DNA of 64,000 bases from Chlamydoabsidia padenii (Eukaryota > Mucoromycota > Mucoromycetes > Mucorales > Cunninghamellaceae), in the NCBI GenBank assembly GCA_025330725.1, contig JAIWND010000013.1, positions 744,001 through 808,000 of the forward strand, read 5' to 3'. Positions within the stretch are counted from its first letter, which is position 1. Each line of letters begins with the position of its first letter. Of the stretch, positions 24,326 to 36,269 are shown piece after piece. The translations under genes were made by a program, and so were the position numbers. The notes beneath the pieces were generated by a model that did not search any database, was not told the DNA's origin, and worked only from the letters and a program-made list of their open reading frames with translations.

Positions 24326-25028
24326 GTTGAGTTGGTAGATCTGGTGATGTGATATTATAAAAGTGAAAGTGAAAGAAATGCGCTTGCAGAAAAAAAAAAA
24401 CAAAGGATAGGTGTTATCGGGATGTAAAATATCGGGACATGAAATTTCTCCCCCCTCATTGTCGATGTGGGTTATAATCTATACCAAGAAAATAGATGCT
24501 TCCTTTCATTGCATAAATACATTGCTGAAGTTTGAAACATCAAAATTACAGTACGGTATGTAATGCTATTGCTTGGTTTTTAATTCGTATTTTTTTTTTT
24601 TCATAAAAATATAAATCCGCCCATGCTGATAAGTGTGCGTTGGGTCATATGATACGATTTGCCTGAGGATGAACAGGTAAAGATTGTTCTTGGTATGAAG
24701 TGATACATTATTTGGTTAGTAATGCTGATGTGATGTAATATTCGATCGAAATCCGGGAAATTGTGTTATCTTGTGTATACACATTAATGATCGAAAGTAT
24801 GTGTTTTCACGCTATCTATTTTTGGAGTTCGGGATTTAAAAGTGCGGCGACGCATGATTTGTTATTAGAGACCATGGTAAGTTGATTTTATTAGGTATGG
24901 TTGAAGAAGGGGAAGGGGGTAAAACAACCAATTGGTCAAAGAAGAATAACGACAAATATCTATATACATAAACAAAGGGCAATTGTTCTAATCTAATCTA
25001 ATCTAGTCTATACTACTTTTATTTTATT
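24326..25028. other. Intergenic: cyclophilin promoter and Pik1 3' flank
   Basis: It holds the TATCGGGATGTAAAATATCGGG doublet (24416-24437), an element at 24829-24847, and a short (TCTAA)n repeat near 24990. No gene is seen. Confidence 0.5.
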
Positions 25029-26351
25029 TTATAAAATACCCTACAATGCAACATGATAAAAAACATGATAAGTATACGATGACGGTTCCTTGTTCTTTTT
25101 ACCTGAGAATAATACTGGAAGGTATCATAAAGACGAGTATATAAACTACCACAACTATTCAAAATTAGTTTTTCTACAAAGTTGTCGAGTTGTGAGTCGG
25201 TCAAGTTGGGCTGGAATCGTTCCTTGAGTTGTTTGAGGACATGGTCGGGGTTTGATTGGAAGCAAGGCATATTTGAATCCCTGCTCATCATTTCCACCAA
25301 GAGCAGAATGTTATCACTATATTTCCGGACAGCCTTGAATGCCTGTTTCATAAGGATCCGGTATTTGCCAAACAGTTCACTGTCCATCCCATCAAGTACG
25401 TCGATGTATTCTTGTGATAACTTGAATGGCGCCTTTTCGAACCTTAAAGATCCCGGTGTGTTTGATAGCACAAAGCCAAAGTCAATATCTACAATAAAAA
25501 AAAAAAGATAAGAAGGACGTTAGTACACAAACACTTTTTTTTTTTTCCTATTTCTTCCATACTTACGGATAAGATGTCCCTGATCATCCAAGAGTAAGTT
25601 ACCATTGTGCCTATGGTAGATCCGAAAAAGAAAAAAAAAAAAGAGTAGAGGGAATATTAGTGTCAACAAATTCCAGAGTACAAGCACACAAAGTGCAACC
25701 ATAGGTAGTAATTGTATTGTCACACGCAAGTTCTATTCTTTTTAAAATTACCTGTCCTTGATTTGTAGTAGATAACAAGCAACCGAATAACCCACCAAGC
25801 TTTTCATAAATGCTTCCTGCGCCGCTTTGAATGTAGAGGAAGACGGGGATCCCCACCGCTGTAAAACAAAAATAGTCAAATTAGTCAGTATGTTTTAAAT
25901 CCATTTGGCTTTATTACCTGTTTAAAAAAGTCCCTTAAGGTATATTTCGTGTTGTTTTGTTTGGTATATGCATTTTTCTTGATAGAATGGACGGATATAG
26001 TGTTTCGTATTGTTTCTATCAATCCGGAGTTATCAGATGTGACTAGAACCCGGTAACTGGGTAGATCAATAAAAGGTTAGTTTGCATAATTTCCCCATTC
26101 CACCGTCTCTTTTTTTTTAAGTATGGTCAACTTACTATTTCACCCAAGCATCCACGCCGGAATCATGCCAGATCTTTTGCATTTCGCGAATAAGTTGTAT
26201 TGTGAATTGTTCTTGTCGTAGATCCGTGCCTTGTTTCACAATTACAGATAATAGTCGCCAATTTGGTAAATGGCCAAAAGGAGATTTTCGCCGTATTCTT
26301 TCCTTTTTGATTTGCCAATCTTCAGAGAGTACAACAGCTATCGAAGAAGGC

Positions 26352-26392
<41 letters not shown>

Positions 26393-28472
26393 AGAGATAT
26401 ACAATTAGATAAACAAACCTTTTTTGTAGCTTACCGCTAGGATCATCCATTTCTCGAGAGTCGGGTTGTAGTACAGACAGTGAGGGTCTGATGTTAATAG
26501 GATGCTGTGTCGCAGATCTTTGTGTCATTGCAGTCTCCAATGATAACATTTGATCTATCACACGTTGTTGGACCGTTTGTGTTGTTACTAGGTGTGGATC
26601 GTTGATATCGTGTTTCTGTTGTTGTATTTGTATTTGTGCTAGGGTGATGGTTGCAGCTCGCATATGTCGAGAGTAGTTGGAGGTCGTGTTGCTGATATCG
26701 ATAGCATTTGTTGTTTGTGTTGATATATTGGGATGACTTTTCTTTTTGGTGCTACCGGGAATACTTAGATCCATTTTAACATATACATCCTTGCTGTTTT
26801 GTCGATCCATCGCCGGAAGTGAATCATTTGTTGTTTCATGGTCAAGGTTCATATCGTCCTCCAAGACTTCTATCAGCAAAAGATAAGGTGCCTGCATTAA
26901 ACAAAGAGTCTATTAGTAAGCCTATATTTAAAAGTATGTTTTTCTTCTTCTTACCCTTTCCGCCGAGTTCAATACAACAGCATCATAAGGACTAACCCTT
27001 ACAACATGATGATGAAGAGATGAGCAGATACCAGAGCACCAAAGAGGAAGACAGATTTGAGCTGGTAGGCGGTGATTTATCAGGACCAGTTCGGTATGAA
27101 GGACACTGGTGCGAGCATGTTTAGGGACAGCCACCAAGCGTTCAGCGATATCAGAGAGAGCAGCCAAAAAGTACATTTCATCTTGAAAGTAACCAGCGTG
27201 GATCCAGTGATGCTTGTTGACAAGGTCGATATTGTTGTAGGTGTTATTAGTGCTAATAGTAGAGATATCCATGGAAGTTCTTGATGATGAGTAAGATGAG
27301 GCTGATGAGGAAGGTTCCAGCGCGGGTAAAAGATGACCAGGTACGTTGTCGTGTTGAGATTTCAAATACGTTGACTTTGGTATATAAGGAAGAGATAATG
27401 AGTGTCGGATACCATGTGTCGTTTGTCCATGTATTAGGTAATCGACGTTTTTGATGTTTGAGAAAGAAGCAGGAGACGGCGGATGACCATCATTGATCGG
27501 GACAGACGAAGACCCCATAATTCTTGTCGTAACATCCAAGCTTGATCCGTTTCCCTCCGCCCCGATGTGACCACAGACCAATCCGCCGTGTAAACCTTGA
27601 AAGGGTGTGTGGTGCGGCCATTTCAAGTTGTTGACAAGATATTGAGATAATGAAAAGATTTTTTCACCTTGTGGATATTCCAATGACAAGGACGTTGTTG
27701 ATGGATCAGGAGAGTCGTCAGAGAATGTCATGGAGCGTTGTGATAATCGACGAGATGAGAAGCAAGTCGGTGATAATATGTCTAAATCGTCCAATAAGTC
27801 ATCATTGTTGTTAAGCCCAGAAGTACTTCTTTCATATTGTTGCTGTGTTGAAGAGATCCCATTGTGCCATGCCTTCATTTCAATTCCCGCTGATCGAGTG
27901 AATGTAATCAATTCGTCATGATTATCCCCTGCTTGTAGTCGACCCAACATTAGGATATCTTGAATCTTGTTTAGCACACGTTGACAAAGTAAATAGGATG
28001 ATGAGTTTGAATCGCCCTTCAAGTCTGACATGTAAGTCTGAAGGTACCAAATGCTCTAGATCACATGCAAAACACGAATAAAATTGAGTTTGAGTTTGAT
28101 TACATTATATTTTCCATAGGCGCCAAATGAATGACTTACCATAACAGCAAAGTGTGGTGATTGCTTCCCCATATCAACTAGAGCTTTTTCCAAAGTGACA
28201 GAAACAGTAGGCTGAGTGACCAGTAGGTGTCTACGTTTATTATATATACATATATAGACAGGTTAGATAAATAAACAGTAACAGCTATAGACATGCACTT
28301 ACAAGAGTTGAGGCAAAAAGAATTCTATTTCAGCAAAAGGGAATTCCTTCAAGGAAGCGCACAAGTAACGACCAATGTCGTCGTTATCAGAGTACTTGAA
28401 TAAATAGGACACAGCAATCCAAGCGTTAAAGAATTCAGAGTTGAATAGTTGTAAAAGTGAGTCGTTAATCAT
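25029..28472 (-). CDS. PIK1: Phosphatidylinositol 4-kinase beta (Pik1)
   Basis: Ten exons: 28472-28303, 28230-28140, 28055-26955, 26891-26435, 26337-26136, 26056-25918, 25858-25752, 25610-25567, 25488-25103, 25040-25029; 902 residues. The N-terminal helical lipid-kinase-unique region is followed by a long Ser-rich linker, then the kinase: KQGTDLRQEQFTIQL, catalytic loop IKDRHNGNLLLDD, activation HIDFGFVLSNTPG, and the conserved C-terminus ending GIL on a four-codon last exon. It makes PI4P at the trans-Golgi and nucleus, recruiting exocytic machinery. A likely 5' UTR intron (about 28608 down to 28515) has consensus ends; reading through it gives a stop, supporting ATG at 28472. Intron 4 carries a 37-nt T tract. 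Confidence 0.95.
26353..26389 (+). repeat. A37 run (T37 on gene strand) in Pik1 intron 4
   Basis: This run fills more than a third of the 97-nt intron 26434-26338 and forms its polypyrimidine tract on the coding strand. Confidence 0.95.
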
Positions 28473-29709
28473 ATTGGTGTGAGTGTTGTTATAATTAGGA
28501 ATGGCGTATCAATGCTACAAAAAAGTAAAAGTATGAGCATATAATCAGACAAGTAGTAAGGTATCATATGTCAAAGTGAGTAATCAAGGGGGTTTTTAGT
28601 CAACTTACCAGTTGTGCTAATGAGTGAGTTCCAATGACCATCGGTACTTTTCTATAGAGAATGACTACTTCCAATTGTGATTTGACTTGATTGTAAAAGA
28701 GAGACGAGGGATAGAGAGTGTTATAATGAGTGACGGAAGGAAAGAAGAAGAAAAAGACGGAAGGGATAAAAACAAGTAAGGACATTTTTGTGAAATTAAA
28801 ATTTTAAATCCCGCCTGATGGGGCAAGTGAGAACGCAGGTACAGATCATCTTGATTTTGACTTGGCCGACATAGATATCTGAGGATTTGATTTTTGTTAC
28901 AAAGTAGGATAAAAACACAACAAATTACACACAACTTTTTTGGTCTATTGAAATCGGTTGATAATTGAAAAAGTAATGTTGTCTTTAACTCTGACTATAT
29001 CGGCGGGTTTTAAAAAGTTGGTTTTGCTCGATCTTTTTTTTTTTAAACCGTTTGGTGATTTATTGACTCTCAAGTTTTAGAGAGCTATCTTACCCGACAT
29101 GTAAAGATATTTTGGAAATCATATTCCAGCACTTTTGGTGGATGGCATTTCATTGGTGCCGCTCGGGATAAACGGTTAGAGCTGATGGGATTTGAAAATG
29201 AGAGCCAGATCCGCCCCCCTCCCGTTAAAAAACAAGAGATTATGTGGTTCAACTTTGGGGACATTCGGCTATTAAGACCTCTATAACATTTTTTTATGTG
29301 GGCTCAGACGTGCGGAATTTGAAAATGTAGGTCAGATCCATAAGGCTTAAAGCCATACTTAATACACACACACACACAAGTCAAATATCATATATATGTA
29401 AGAATTTTTTATTGATGTAAAGAATATGGGAGGTATATGGGTAGGGAATCATATATGGATAAACTAATGGAACGATTGGACTTGAAAAGGTGTCAGGCAG
29501 ATTCAAATTCCGCTTCATGCATCCGGGGGTTTGGGCGATCGATTTAAAAAATCATTCAAATCGACGAATCAATAAGACTATATAGGGACCACAAATGAGT
29601 TGACACTTAAAAAAGATGATTTTATTTTGTTTCAAAGAGATATATATATATAAAAAAGGAGAATTAAAAAGGATCTACTATTTAAAAGAGGAGGGGGGGT
29701 AAAATCTAT
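28473..29709. other. Intergenic: Pik1 5' region with several dispersed CGGGATTT elements
   Basis: The interval holds the Pik1 5' leader with a probable UTR intron, then at least four element copies at 28801-28815, 29001-29018, 29186-29213 and 29311-29338, and a (CA)n tract near 29362-29377. Minus-strand frames 28600-28934 are Phe/Ser-rich and domainless. Confidence 0.55.
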
Positions 29710-31391
29710 CTATGCTTTACATAATTGATTACCATCAATCATAGCAATGGAGGCACCAAGACACCAACCAGTTTCAACACCACGAATCTTTTGAGCTGTC
29801 TTGACCGAGCGTTCCAAAGGCATATCATACCCAGTCTTCAACAAACTATAGGCATAAGTTAATTCCAAACAAAGATCAGGAGACGCCAACGTCTTGTCGA
29901 CACCAGGTACATGTTTCAACAACTCCTCCGTTTTCCCATCACAAACATGTGCCGTCAAAGCACCCAGTTCGCCCACCGAGAATTCCAAAGGCATACCTAG
30001 AGGTTGAGTGAGATCGAAAAAGTAGGAGAAGACATAAAGATCACGTAGCTTGAATGTATCGGCCAATGGGGGTTGATAGACACCGTCAAATGCACAAGGA
30101 GAGAGTGTACAAGGTCGATCTTTTCCAAATAATTTTTCGACCACTGCACGACATTGTGTTGCACCAGCTCCAGTGCCGATCAATTGAATATCGACGGGTG
30201 AGTTGTTGTTGTTATACGTGATGGTTTCGGTATGATTGGAAGGTAAACATGGATGATAAACACGTCCCGTCTTAATCGCTTCCTCTTTCCATTGATCGAT
30301 CATTGCTTCCTTGATATGTTTTCGTGCTTCATTCAGACCAAATCCAAGATAAGAGTGTTGATACAAGTCATAAGGGTCGCCTTTACCATAATCCAATCGA
30401 TATCGATGATCACCGTCTGCCATTTTTTCTTTGGGTGTAGGATAGACAGGTTCAAACACGATCTGAGTTGATGCTCCACCAAGATCAAAGATAGCCGCCG
30501 AGCTGCCACGTTGAGATGGTTTAAGTTTACCTAATAAATAATTCACTGTGATCCAAGCATAAACACCTAATCAGAAAGAGAGAGAAAAGAAAAGAAAGAA
30601 AGAAGCCCAAGTTAGTTTTTCTTTACCCATACCTTTAATTTATTTATTACCTTCATCACTACCATCCATGATTTGTACCCCACCTTCTCCAGCAATAGGA
30701 AAAGGGTATTTAGTGGTCAAAAGAGACCTGACTTGAGCCAAGATTTTATCGCTGAGATCTTTACCCAATAGTCGTAATCCAGCAGTTGCCTTTACAGCGA
30801 TAGGAGTACAGTGTTGAAGTTCGGTAGGGACATGTTGTACTGCACGTTCCATCAGATCATCCAGTGAGTGAGCTGCTGCCACAGGATCGTCTTTATAACT
30901 TGAGAGACCAGGTTTAATCATATGGAATAGAACTTCTTCTTCTAGTTGAGGTTCTTCTTGACAATAGTTGAATCGATAGACATGGACACGAGAGCCTGAT
31001 GATCCAGCATCAATCATCACAGCATATTGTTTCATTGGTTTGCCTGGGAATGGTCGTGTACATTCATTATTATTATTATTGTTGTTGTTGTTGTTGCTAT
31101 CACTATGAGTTTGTCCTATATGAAATCAATGTTACTATATATAGATTTCAGCCTATTAAAAGTTCTTTCCTTCTTACCTAGATCCAACGGTGACCGAGTG
31201 GGAAGCATTAACCAGACCAAGAATAAAAGAAGAGAGCAAGCAAGGACTGACTTTAACAATACATTTTTACGTGTCTTGACAGAAGTCATCATATGAGTAG
31301 TCCAAGTTCGATGCCGATCAGGTTGGATGACAATGGTAGGAGGTCGATAGGATCCGATGGGGATGGAAACTTGAGGAGTTGAAGGAGCCAC
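29710..31391 (-). CDS. GDA1: Golgi guanosine diphosphatase (GDA1/CD39 family)
   Basis: Three exons, 31391-31178, 31115-30651 and 30566-29710; 511 residues. A short basic cytosolic tail and one membrane segment at about 44-64 (LLKSVLACSLLLFLVW) give type II topology. A poly-Asn stem from an AAC/AAT repeat follows. The apyrase conserved regions appear in order: VMIDAGSSGSRVHVY, VKATAGLRLLG, GSDEGVYAWITVNYLLG and IFDLGGASTQIVFEP. The enzyme hydrolyses GDP to GMP in the Golgi lumen so GDP-mannose can be imported for glycosylation. It is divergent from GSK3 with 341 bp between the starts. Length is normal for Gda1. Confidence 0.95.
31066..31098 (-). repeat. Trinucleotide repeat encoding poly-Asn in Gda1
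   Basis: A (GTT/ATT)n array on the plus strand encodes about ten Asn in the luminal stem region, between the membrane anchor and the catalytic domain. Confidence 0.85.
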
Positions 31392-31732
31392 TTTGTATAT
31401 TGTGTATGTGTATTAAAAGAGAGTAAAGAAGTATGTTGTAATAAAGTAGAGGAAGACTGGGTCCAAATACAATACAATGATGAAGAAAGAAGAGGTTCAG
31501 GAGGGACCTAAAAAAAACAAGAATGAAATGATATTCCAAATTTTTCAATTTCGAATCCCGACTTGGGTTTGCCTTAAACAGCGAGCCAAACCATTTTTCT
31601 CACCTTTTCTCTTTCTTTCTTCTTCTTCTTCTTTAATCTCTTATACCCCTCAGTTTTACTTTATACACTCTACCTTTATAAGGACTTTATATCATTATAT
31701 ACCTTTGTCCTTCTGAATGAAATTACACTTAA
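31392..31732. promoter_or_regulatory. Shared divergent promoter, Gda1 / GSK3
   Basis: The 341-bp gap between two divergent start codons contains a CAATTTCGAATCCCGAC element (31547-31563) and long pyrimidine-rich stretches on the GSK3 side. No gene lies within it. Confidence 0.5.
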
Positions 31733-33402
31733 ATGTCATTATCCGTCTTTGGTCATTTTAAACTGTCTTCTCGTAAGTAAATAATAACCAGGGGGGGGCG
31801 AAGAAGAAAAAGAAGAAGAAAAAAAAAAAAAGAAAGAAAGGGGTCCACCGTGTTAACATATACTCTTTTCAACTTAGGTGGTGAAAACATTGGTGGTGTA
31901 CGATTAGTGCGGATATTAGCGAAGAATGCACACACGGATGAATCTATGCAACTAGAATATATCAAACAAAAAACGGTGGGAACTGGAACCTTTGGTACTG
32001 TCATTCAAGTTAAACTGGTATCTGACAACAACGAAATAGTTGCTATTAAAGAAGTATTACAAGACAAGCGATATAGGGTAAGCTTATGCTCACACGCGGA
32101 ATTCAAATTATATATAAAACAGGCTGACTTTTATATATGTATATGGAAACAATAGAATAGAGAACTTGAAATCTTGCGTACACTAGACCATCCTAATGTT
32201 TGCCATCTACGATCCTACTTTTACAGATATGAAGAAGATAAAAAGGTAAGGGAACAAACAAAAAACATATAAACATAAACATAAACATAAACATAAACAT
32301 TACTAAAACAGCCAATTCATTCCAATTTATAGTTTGTCACTAAACGGACTAAGAAGACCAAGGACAAGACATATCTGAATTTGGTAATAGACTTTATGCC
32401 TGAAACAATGTACTCCATTTGTCAACTTTACACCAAATCGAAACAACGTATTCCCTCTTTAACTATTAAACTATATCTCTATCAACTCTTCCGGGCTCTT
32501 GCATATTGTCATCAATTGGGAATCTGTCATCGGGATCTTAAACCTCAAAATCTACTTGTCGATCCTCATACAGGAGTATTAAAATTATGTGACTTTGGAA
32601 GGTAAAACAAAAAAAAAAAAAAAAAAAAAAAAACATACATACACAATTTGTCATAATACTTCTTTATTTGTATATTGGCAACAGTGCAAAACGACTTGTT
32701 TCAGGTGAACCTAACGTTGCCTACATTTGCTCAAGGTACTATCGAGCACCTGAACTCATATTTGGTGCTACCTCTTATACGACATCTATTGATATCTGGT
32801 CAGTTGGTTGTATCATGGGCGAAATGTTATCAGGTCGAATACTCTTTTCAGGCAAATCATCTATGGATCAACTTGTTGAAATTATAAAGGTATTAGGAAC
32901 TCCAACGGCCCATCAAATCACCAAAATGAATCCTTCTCATATTACTCGAAAACTACCTCAAATCGAACCAAAGGCACTCTCAAAGGTAATGACTGGTGAT
33001 AATAATGATGATGGTGATGATGATGATTTAACATATTTTTCTTTTTCTTTTTTTTAATAGGTGATTGGAATACCCACTTCACAGGAAACATTGGATTTGA
33101 TGGCGAAACTATTAAAATATGCACCCGACAAACGTATTACAGCCATTGAAGCCATGACACATCCTTACTTTGACGAACTTCGATCATCACCACTCACAAC
33201 AACATCATCTTCAGCATCTTCCTTCTCGGCTTCTACCACTTCCTCTATTACACCACCATCATTGACAACCACTACCTCCTCACTCTCATCCAGAACATTC
33301 CGTAAAGATACTCCTTGGCCAGCCTTGTTTGACTTTACCACAGAAGAGCTAATGATCCGACCTGATTTGAAATCCAAACTACTACCTTCGTTGACATCCT
33401 GA
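31733..33402 (+). CDS. GSK3: Glycogen synthase kinase 3 (shaggy-type) protein kinase
   Basis: Six exons: 31733-31772, 31878-32077, 32156-32245, 32333-32601, 32685-32985, 33061-33402; 413 residues. Kinase landmarks are the glycine loop [15 protein letters not shown]-lysine in VAIKEV, catalytic loop [18 protein letters not shown] and the activation loop [12 protein letters not shown], whose first Tyr is the GSK3 autophosphorylation site. [12 protein letters not shown] and the C-lobe are complete; the C-terminus is a Ser/Thr tract ending LLPSLTS. The family phosphorylates primed substrates in stress, meiotic and morphogenetic signalling. Intron 3 has an ACATAA hexanucleotide repeat and intron 4 begins with an A25 run just after the donor. 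A 13-residue first exon precedes the usual core. Confidence 0.95.
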
Positions 33403-33802
33403 TGAACAATATAGATTAGTAGGCATGATTATTTACATTCACCCTCTTTATCTCTTCACAATAATAAAAAACTTTTTTTTTTACAATGCATATGTTTATT
33501 ACCAGTCTATAAAAGGGAATAGTGGGGTGTATGCGTGTGACATTTTTTTTTTTTTTTTTACAACAATCAACGTGCTAGAATGGGATGTCATGATTTGACA
33601 ATAGATGATCCTCAGAAGTTGGAGAATAATGGGATTTCATGCATGTTGTGTCTAAAAATACAAACACAAAAATATAGAATTTTTTATTTGATAAGGAGAT
33701 TATTTATTTGGGGTAAGAAGAAGGGGATGATGATTAAACTATAGCTAATAGGATATATAATAAAAAAAAAAAAAGGAGGGGGATCTACTATTACAATGAT
33801 AT
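33403..33802. other. Convergent 3' intergenic region
   Basis: Tail-to-tail interval between GSK3 and the GT2 synthase. It holds AATAAAA (about 33462) after GSK3 and T/A runs (33473-33482, 33544-33559). No gene is seen. Confidence 0.6.
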
Positions 33803-35185
33803 CTAATGGGTGACAATGTTGGTGTTGGTAGCATCCATATCGATTTTAACTTCGTGAGCATGATTATCACTATGATCATTCTTTTCTGTTAGTTCCTGAC
33901 CAACATCCAAGTTTCGAGTACCCCAGGCGACCTCGTGTAAAGTAAAAAGGGCGTACAACTTCATGATGGCAAAGTAGTAATTAAACACCAGCCAACAAGG
34001 CAAGACCCAGATATCTTGAGGTCGTTTACAGAAATGAGGGAATAACTTGAGGAATCGAGTAGCCAAGAGCCAGACCAGATAAGAAACAGCAATATTCCAA
34101 CCAGGAAGAGGAGCATTCGTAAGATGATTTTCTTGAGACAGGGCGAATTTGGTGACAAGGAAAGGACCGGCCAATAAAGTGAGAGGATTAAAGAGTTTAT
34201 CCACCATGGAGAAGGCAACATACGGATGCCGATGCCAAATATATCGTTCAGTAAACAAGGATCGAAAATCAGATCGCCAAGTATTCCGAGTCCACCTCAA
34301 AACCTGTTTTAGGAACCGCCAGTTGTTCTTGAACGTCGAGAAGAGTTCAGCCTCCTTACACACCTGAGCATAAGTATTCCAACCATGAGAGTGCATCCAC
34401 CGTGTCAAGAACTTGTCATCACCCGAGTTCAAAGGATACTTGCCCAACCAAAAATCATTTGTGAAGCAATGCTGGAAAGCAGGGTCCTTGAGGATGAGTG
34501 TTCGGTATGCCGCCGTACGCCCTGACAGACAACAGATCCCACCATCAATATGTGTCGACGCGGCAATTTCAATGTTACGACTCGTCAATCGATACCCAGC
34601 CAATATTTCCCATAATGTTTGATGTCCATTGGGATCCACAGCATGGACAGTTTGTGATGTACCCACACCACCCATTTGTAAATCTTCAAAGCACGCCAAG
34701 ATATATTCCAGCATGGTAGGTTTCCATATTGCATCGTCGTCGGCAAACACAACGATTTCCGTCGTCGTCGCATTCACACCTTCCACCATTTGTAGTCGTT
34801 TGTTTGCCTTGGGTACAGTCCGTACAGATATTCTTGTTGGATCCACATCGTTTGCTAGTCGTTGAAGAGGTTCCCGCATTGACGTTTCGGTGATGATGAT
34901 GATTTCCTTGGGTCGACAGGCCAACCAACTTTTCGCAGCAATCTTGAATTCGTCACCTGCATCAATCGTAGGCACAACAATAGTAACGTCGCGGTTTGGA
35001 ATATAGGTTGGTTTGCATTTGGGTAGTCTTGGTTGATAGGCCATCCAGGCGGCGATCTTGATAAAAAACCACAAGTACCGATAGAACCCAATAATGCCAA
35101 ATGGTAAAAAGAAAGGTAGGAGACCAAGATCATCAGTAAGATAAAGCATACTGTTGTGATAAGATCTAGTGATGTAAACGATCAA
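33803..35185 (-). CDS. GT2-family membrane polysaccharide synthase (Cps1-like)
   Basis: A single exon of 460 residues; an alternative in-frame ATG at 35149 would give 448. An N-terminal hydrophobic segment (about 20-48) is followed by a family-2 glycosyltransferase core: TIVVPTIDAGDEF, the donor-binding FADDDAIWKP, GICCLSGRTAAYR, the catalytic-acid region NSGDDKFLTRW and the processive QVLRWTRNTWR motif, then three or four C-terminal membrane spans. The DDD / GDD / QxxRW set is that of processive synthases such as hyaluronan synthase and fungal Cps1. The product cannot be read from sequence. A (TA)n tract (about 35198-35222) and an AAAAACCCGAC element (35313-35324) lie upstream. Confidence 0.88.
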   Translation of the reverse strand: MIVYITRSYHNSMLYLTDDLGLLPFFLPFGIIGFYRYLWFFIKIAAWMAYQPRLPKCKPTYIPNRDVTIVVPTIDAGDEFKIAAKSWLACRPKEIIIITETSMREPLQRLANDVDPTRISVRTVPKANKRLQMVEGVNATTTEIVVFADDDAIWKPTMLEYILACFEDLQMGGVGTSQTVHAVDPNGHQTLWEILAGYRLTSRNIEIAASTHIDGGICCLSGRTAAYRTLILKDPAFQHCFTNDFWLGKYPLNSGDDKFLTRWMHSHGWNTYAQVCKEAELFSTFKNNWRFLKQVLRWTRNTWRSDFRSLFTERYIWHRHPYVAFSMVDKLFNPLTLLAGPFLVTKFALSQENHLTNAPLPGWNIAVSYLVWLLATRFLKLFPHFCKRPQDIWVLPCWLVFNYYFAIMKLYALFTLHEVAWGTRNLDVGQELTEKNDHSDNHAHEVKIDMDATNTNIVTH

Positions 35186-35196
35186 GGGGTATCAAG

Positions 35197-35227
<31 letters not shown>

Positions 35228-35432
35228 AAAAATAAAATAAAAAGTAAAAGGGAAAGGAAAGAAAAGAAGTAAAAAAAAGGAGATTGAATCCTTTTTTATA
35301 AATAAAAAGGAATTAAAAACCCGACAATTGACACCACCTAAACAGATATCATGACCCAAGAATGTGTATCTTTATTAAAAGGTAAGTAAACTACTTTTAT
35401 TTCTATTTCTATTTTATTCTATATACTTTATA

Positions 35433-36269
35433 CTATGTTCTTGATGTTGGTTGTTCCACAGAAAAGTCGCATGTAAGAGGATCGCCAGGATGAGTAAAAC
35501 TATAATAAACGCATGATTTATCCAGCACAGAGGAATCCATGACAGTTGGTGTAAAAGGTACTTGGCGTATAAAGTTGGGTATGTTGGTTTGTTGCTGTAT
35601 CCTTTTTAAATAATCCATCACCGATAAAAGCACCTGATCGCCTTGATCCAAAAACCCTGGGTCTTTATGATCAAACGTCGGTAGATGTATACTGTTGTAA
35701 GGCTGCAAAGCACATTTGGAAGGCGAATCATCCAGGATCACCGTATTCGAAGCATCAAAATGCCCAAAGCCCTTCTTTTCCCATACCCTGTTGAGATCTT
35801 TGAGGGTGGCCGCCTTATTGTTGTAATCCGCAGGTGAGAGTCCAAAGTGAGACCGATTCCACGCCAAGGCTAGTTTCGACTTTTGAGTTTGGCCAAAGCA
35901 CTGCATCATTTGTTTAACAGAGCTGGGTTGAGCCGATGACCATACCATTACCCGGAAATGGATAAAGACGTAATCCAAAAAGGATTCAAGATGAGGTCGT
36001 ACGTACATGCCAGTCCGTCGTTTCGTGCGTGATAATAATGTACCGTTGAGATCGAGAATAAGGAGTTGCTTTTTGCGAACGGCTAGTTGATCTGCATCCA
36101 GGAGTGTTGAAGGAGTGTTTACCGCTTCAAGGTATTCCGTCGACGGTGATGTTCTTGTTGCTGTATGGAGTCGTTGTGGCGTTACTATTGGTAATTGGTA
36201 ATGGAATGCATGATATGTTGGTTTAATGGCTGAATATAACTGGCCCGATCGTTGGCTGGCTGGTGACAT
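35433..36269 (-). CDS. FCP1-homology (NIF) HAD-family phosphatase-like protein
   Basis: A single exon of 278 residues, starting MSPASQRSG; an upstream in-frame ATG at 36335 would add 22 Phe-rich residues. The core (about 65-215) has the HAD motifs: LLILDLNGTLLSR, MVWSSAQP and TVILDDSPSKCALQ. In the first motif the usual DxDGT is DLNGT, so the second Asp, normally the general acid, is Asn. Fungal proteins of this FCP1-domain subfamily commonly show LNGT, so this may be native rather than damage. The N-terminal 40 residues are basic and could be a mitochondrial targeting signal, as in Tim50-related proteins. A GGCGGGATTTAAAAC element lies about 83 bp upstream. Confidence 0.82.
   Translation of the reverse strand: MSPASQRSGQLYSAIKPTYHAFHYQLPIVTPQRLHTATRTSPSTEYLEAVNTPSTLLDADQLAVRKKQLLILDLNGTLLSRTKRRTGMYVRPHLESFLDYVFIHFRVMVWSSAQPSSVKQMMQCFGQTQKSKLALAWNRSHFGLSPADYNNKAATLKDLNRVWEKKGFGHFDASNTVILDDSPSKCALQPYNSIHLPTFDHKDPGFLDQGDQVLLSVMDYLKRIQQQTNIPNFIRQVPFTPTVMDSSVLDKSCVYYSFTHPGDPLTCDFSVEQPTSRT

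Noticed and set aside
35352..35382. Mini-exon-like ATG followed by a GTAAGT donor on the plus strand
   Set aside because: No continuing plus-strand exon exists; the opposite-strand FCP1-like gene begins its 3' end 50 bp on.
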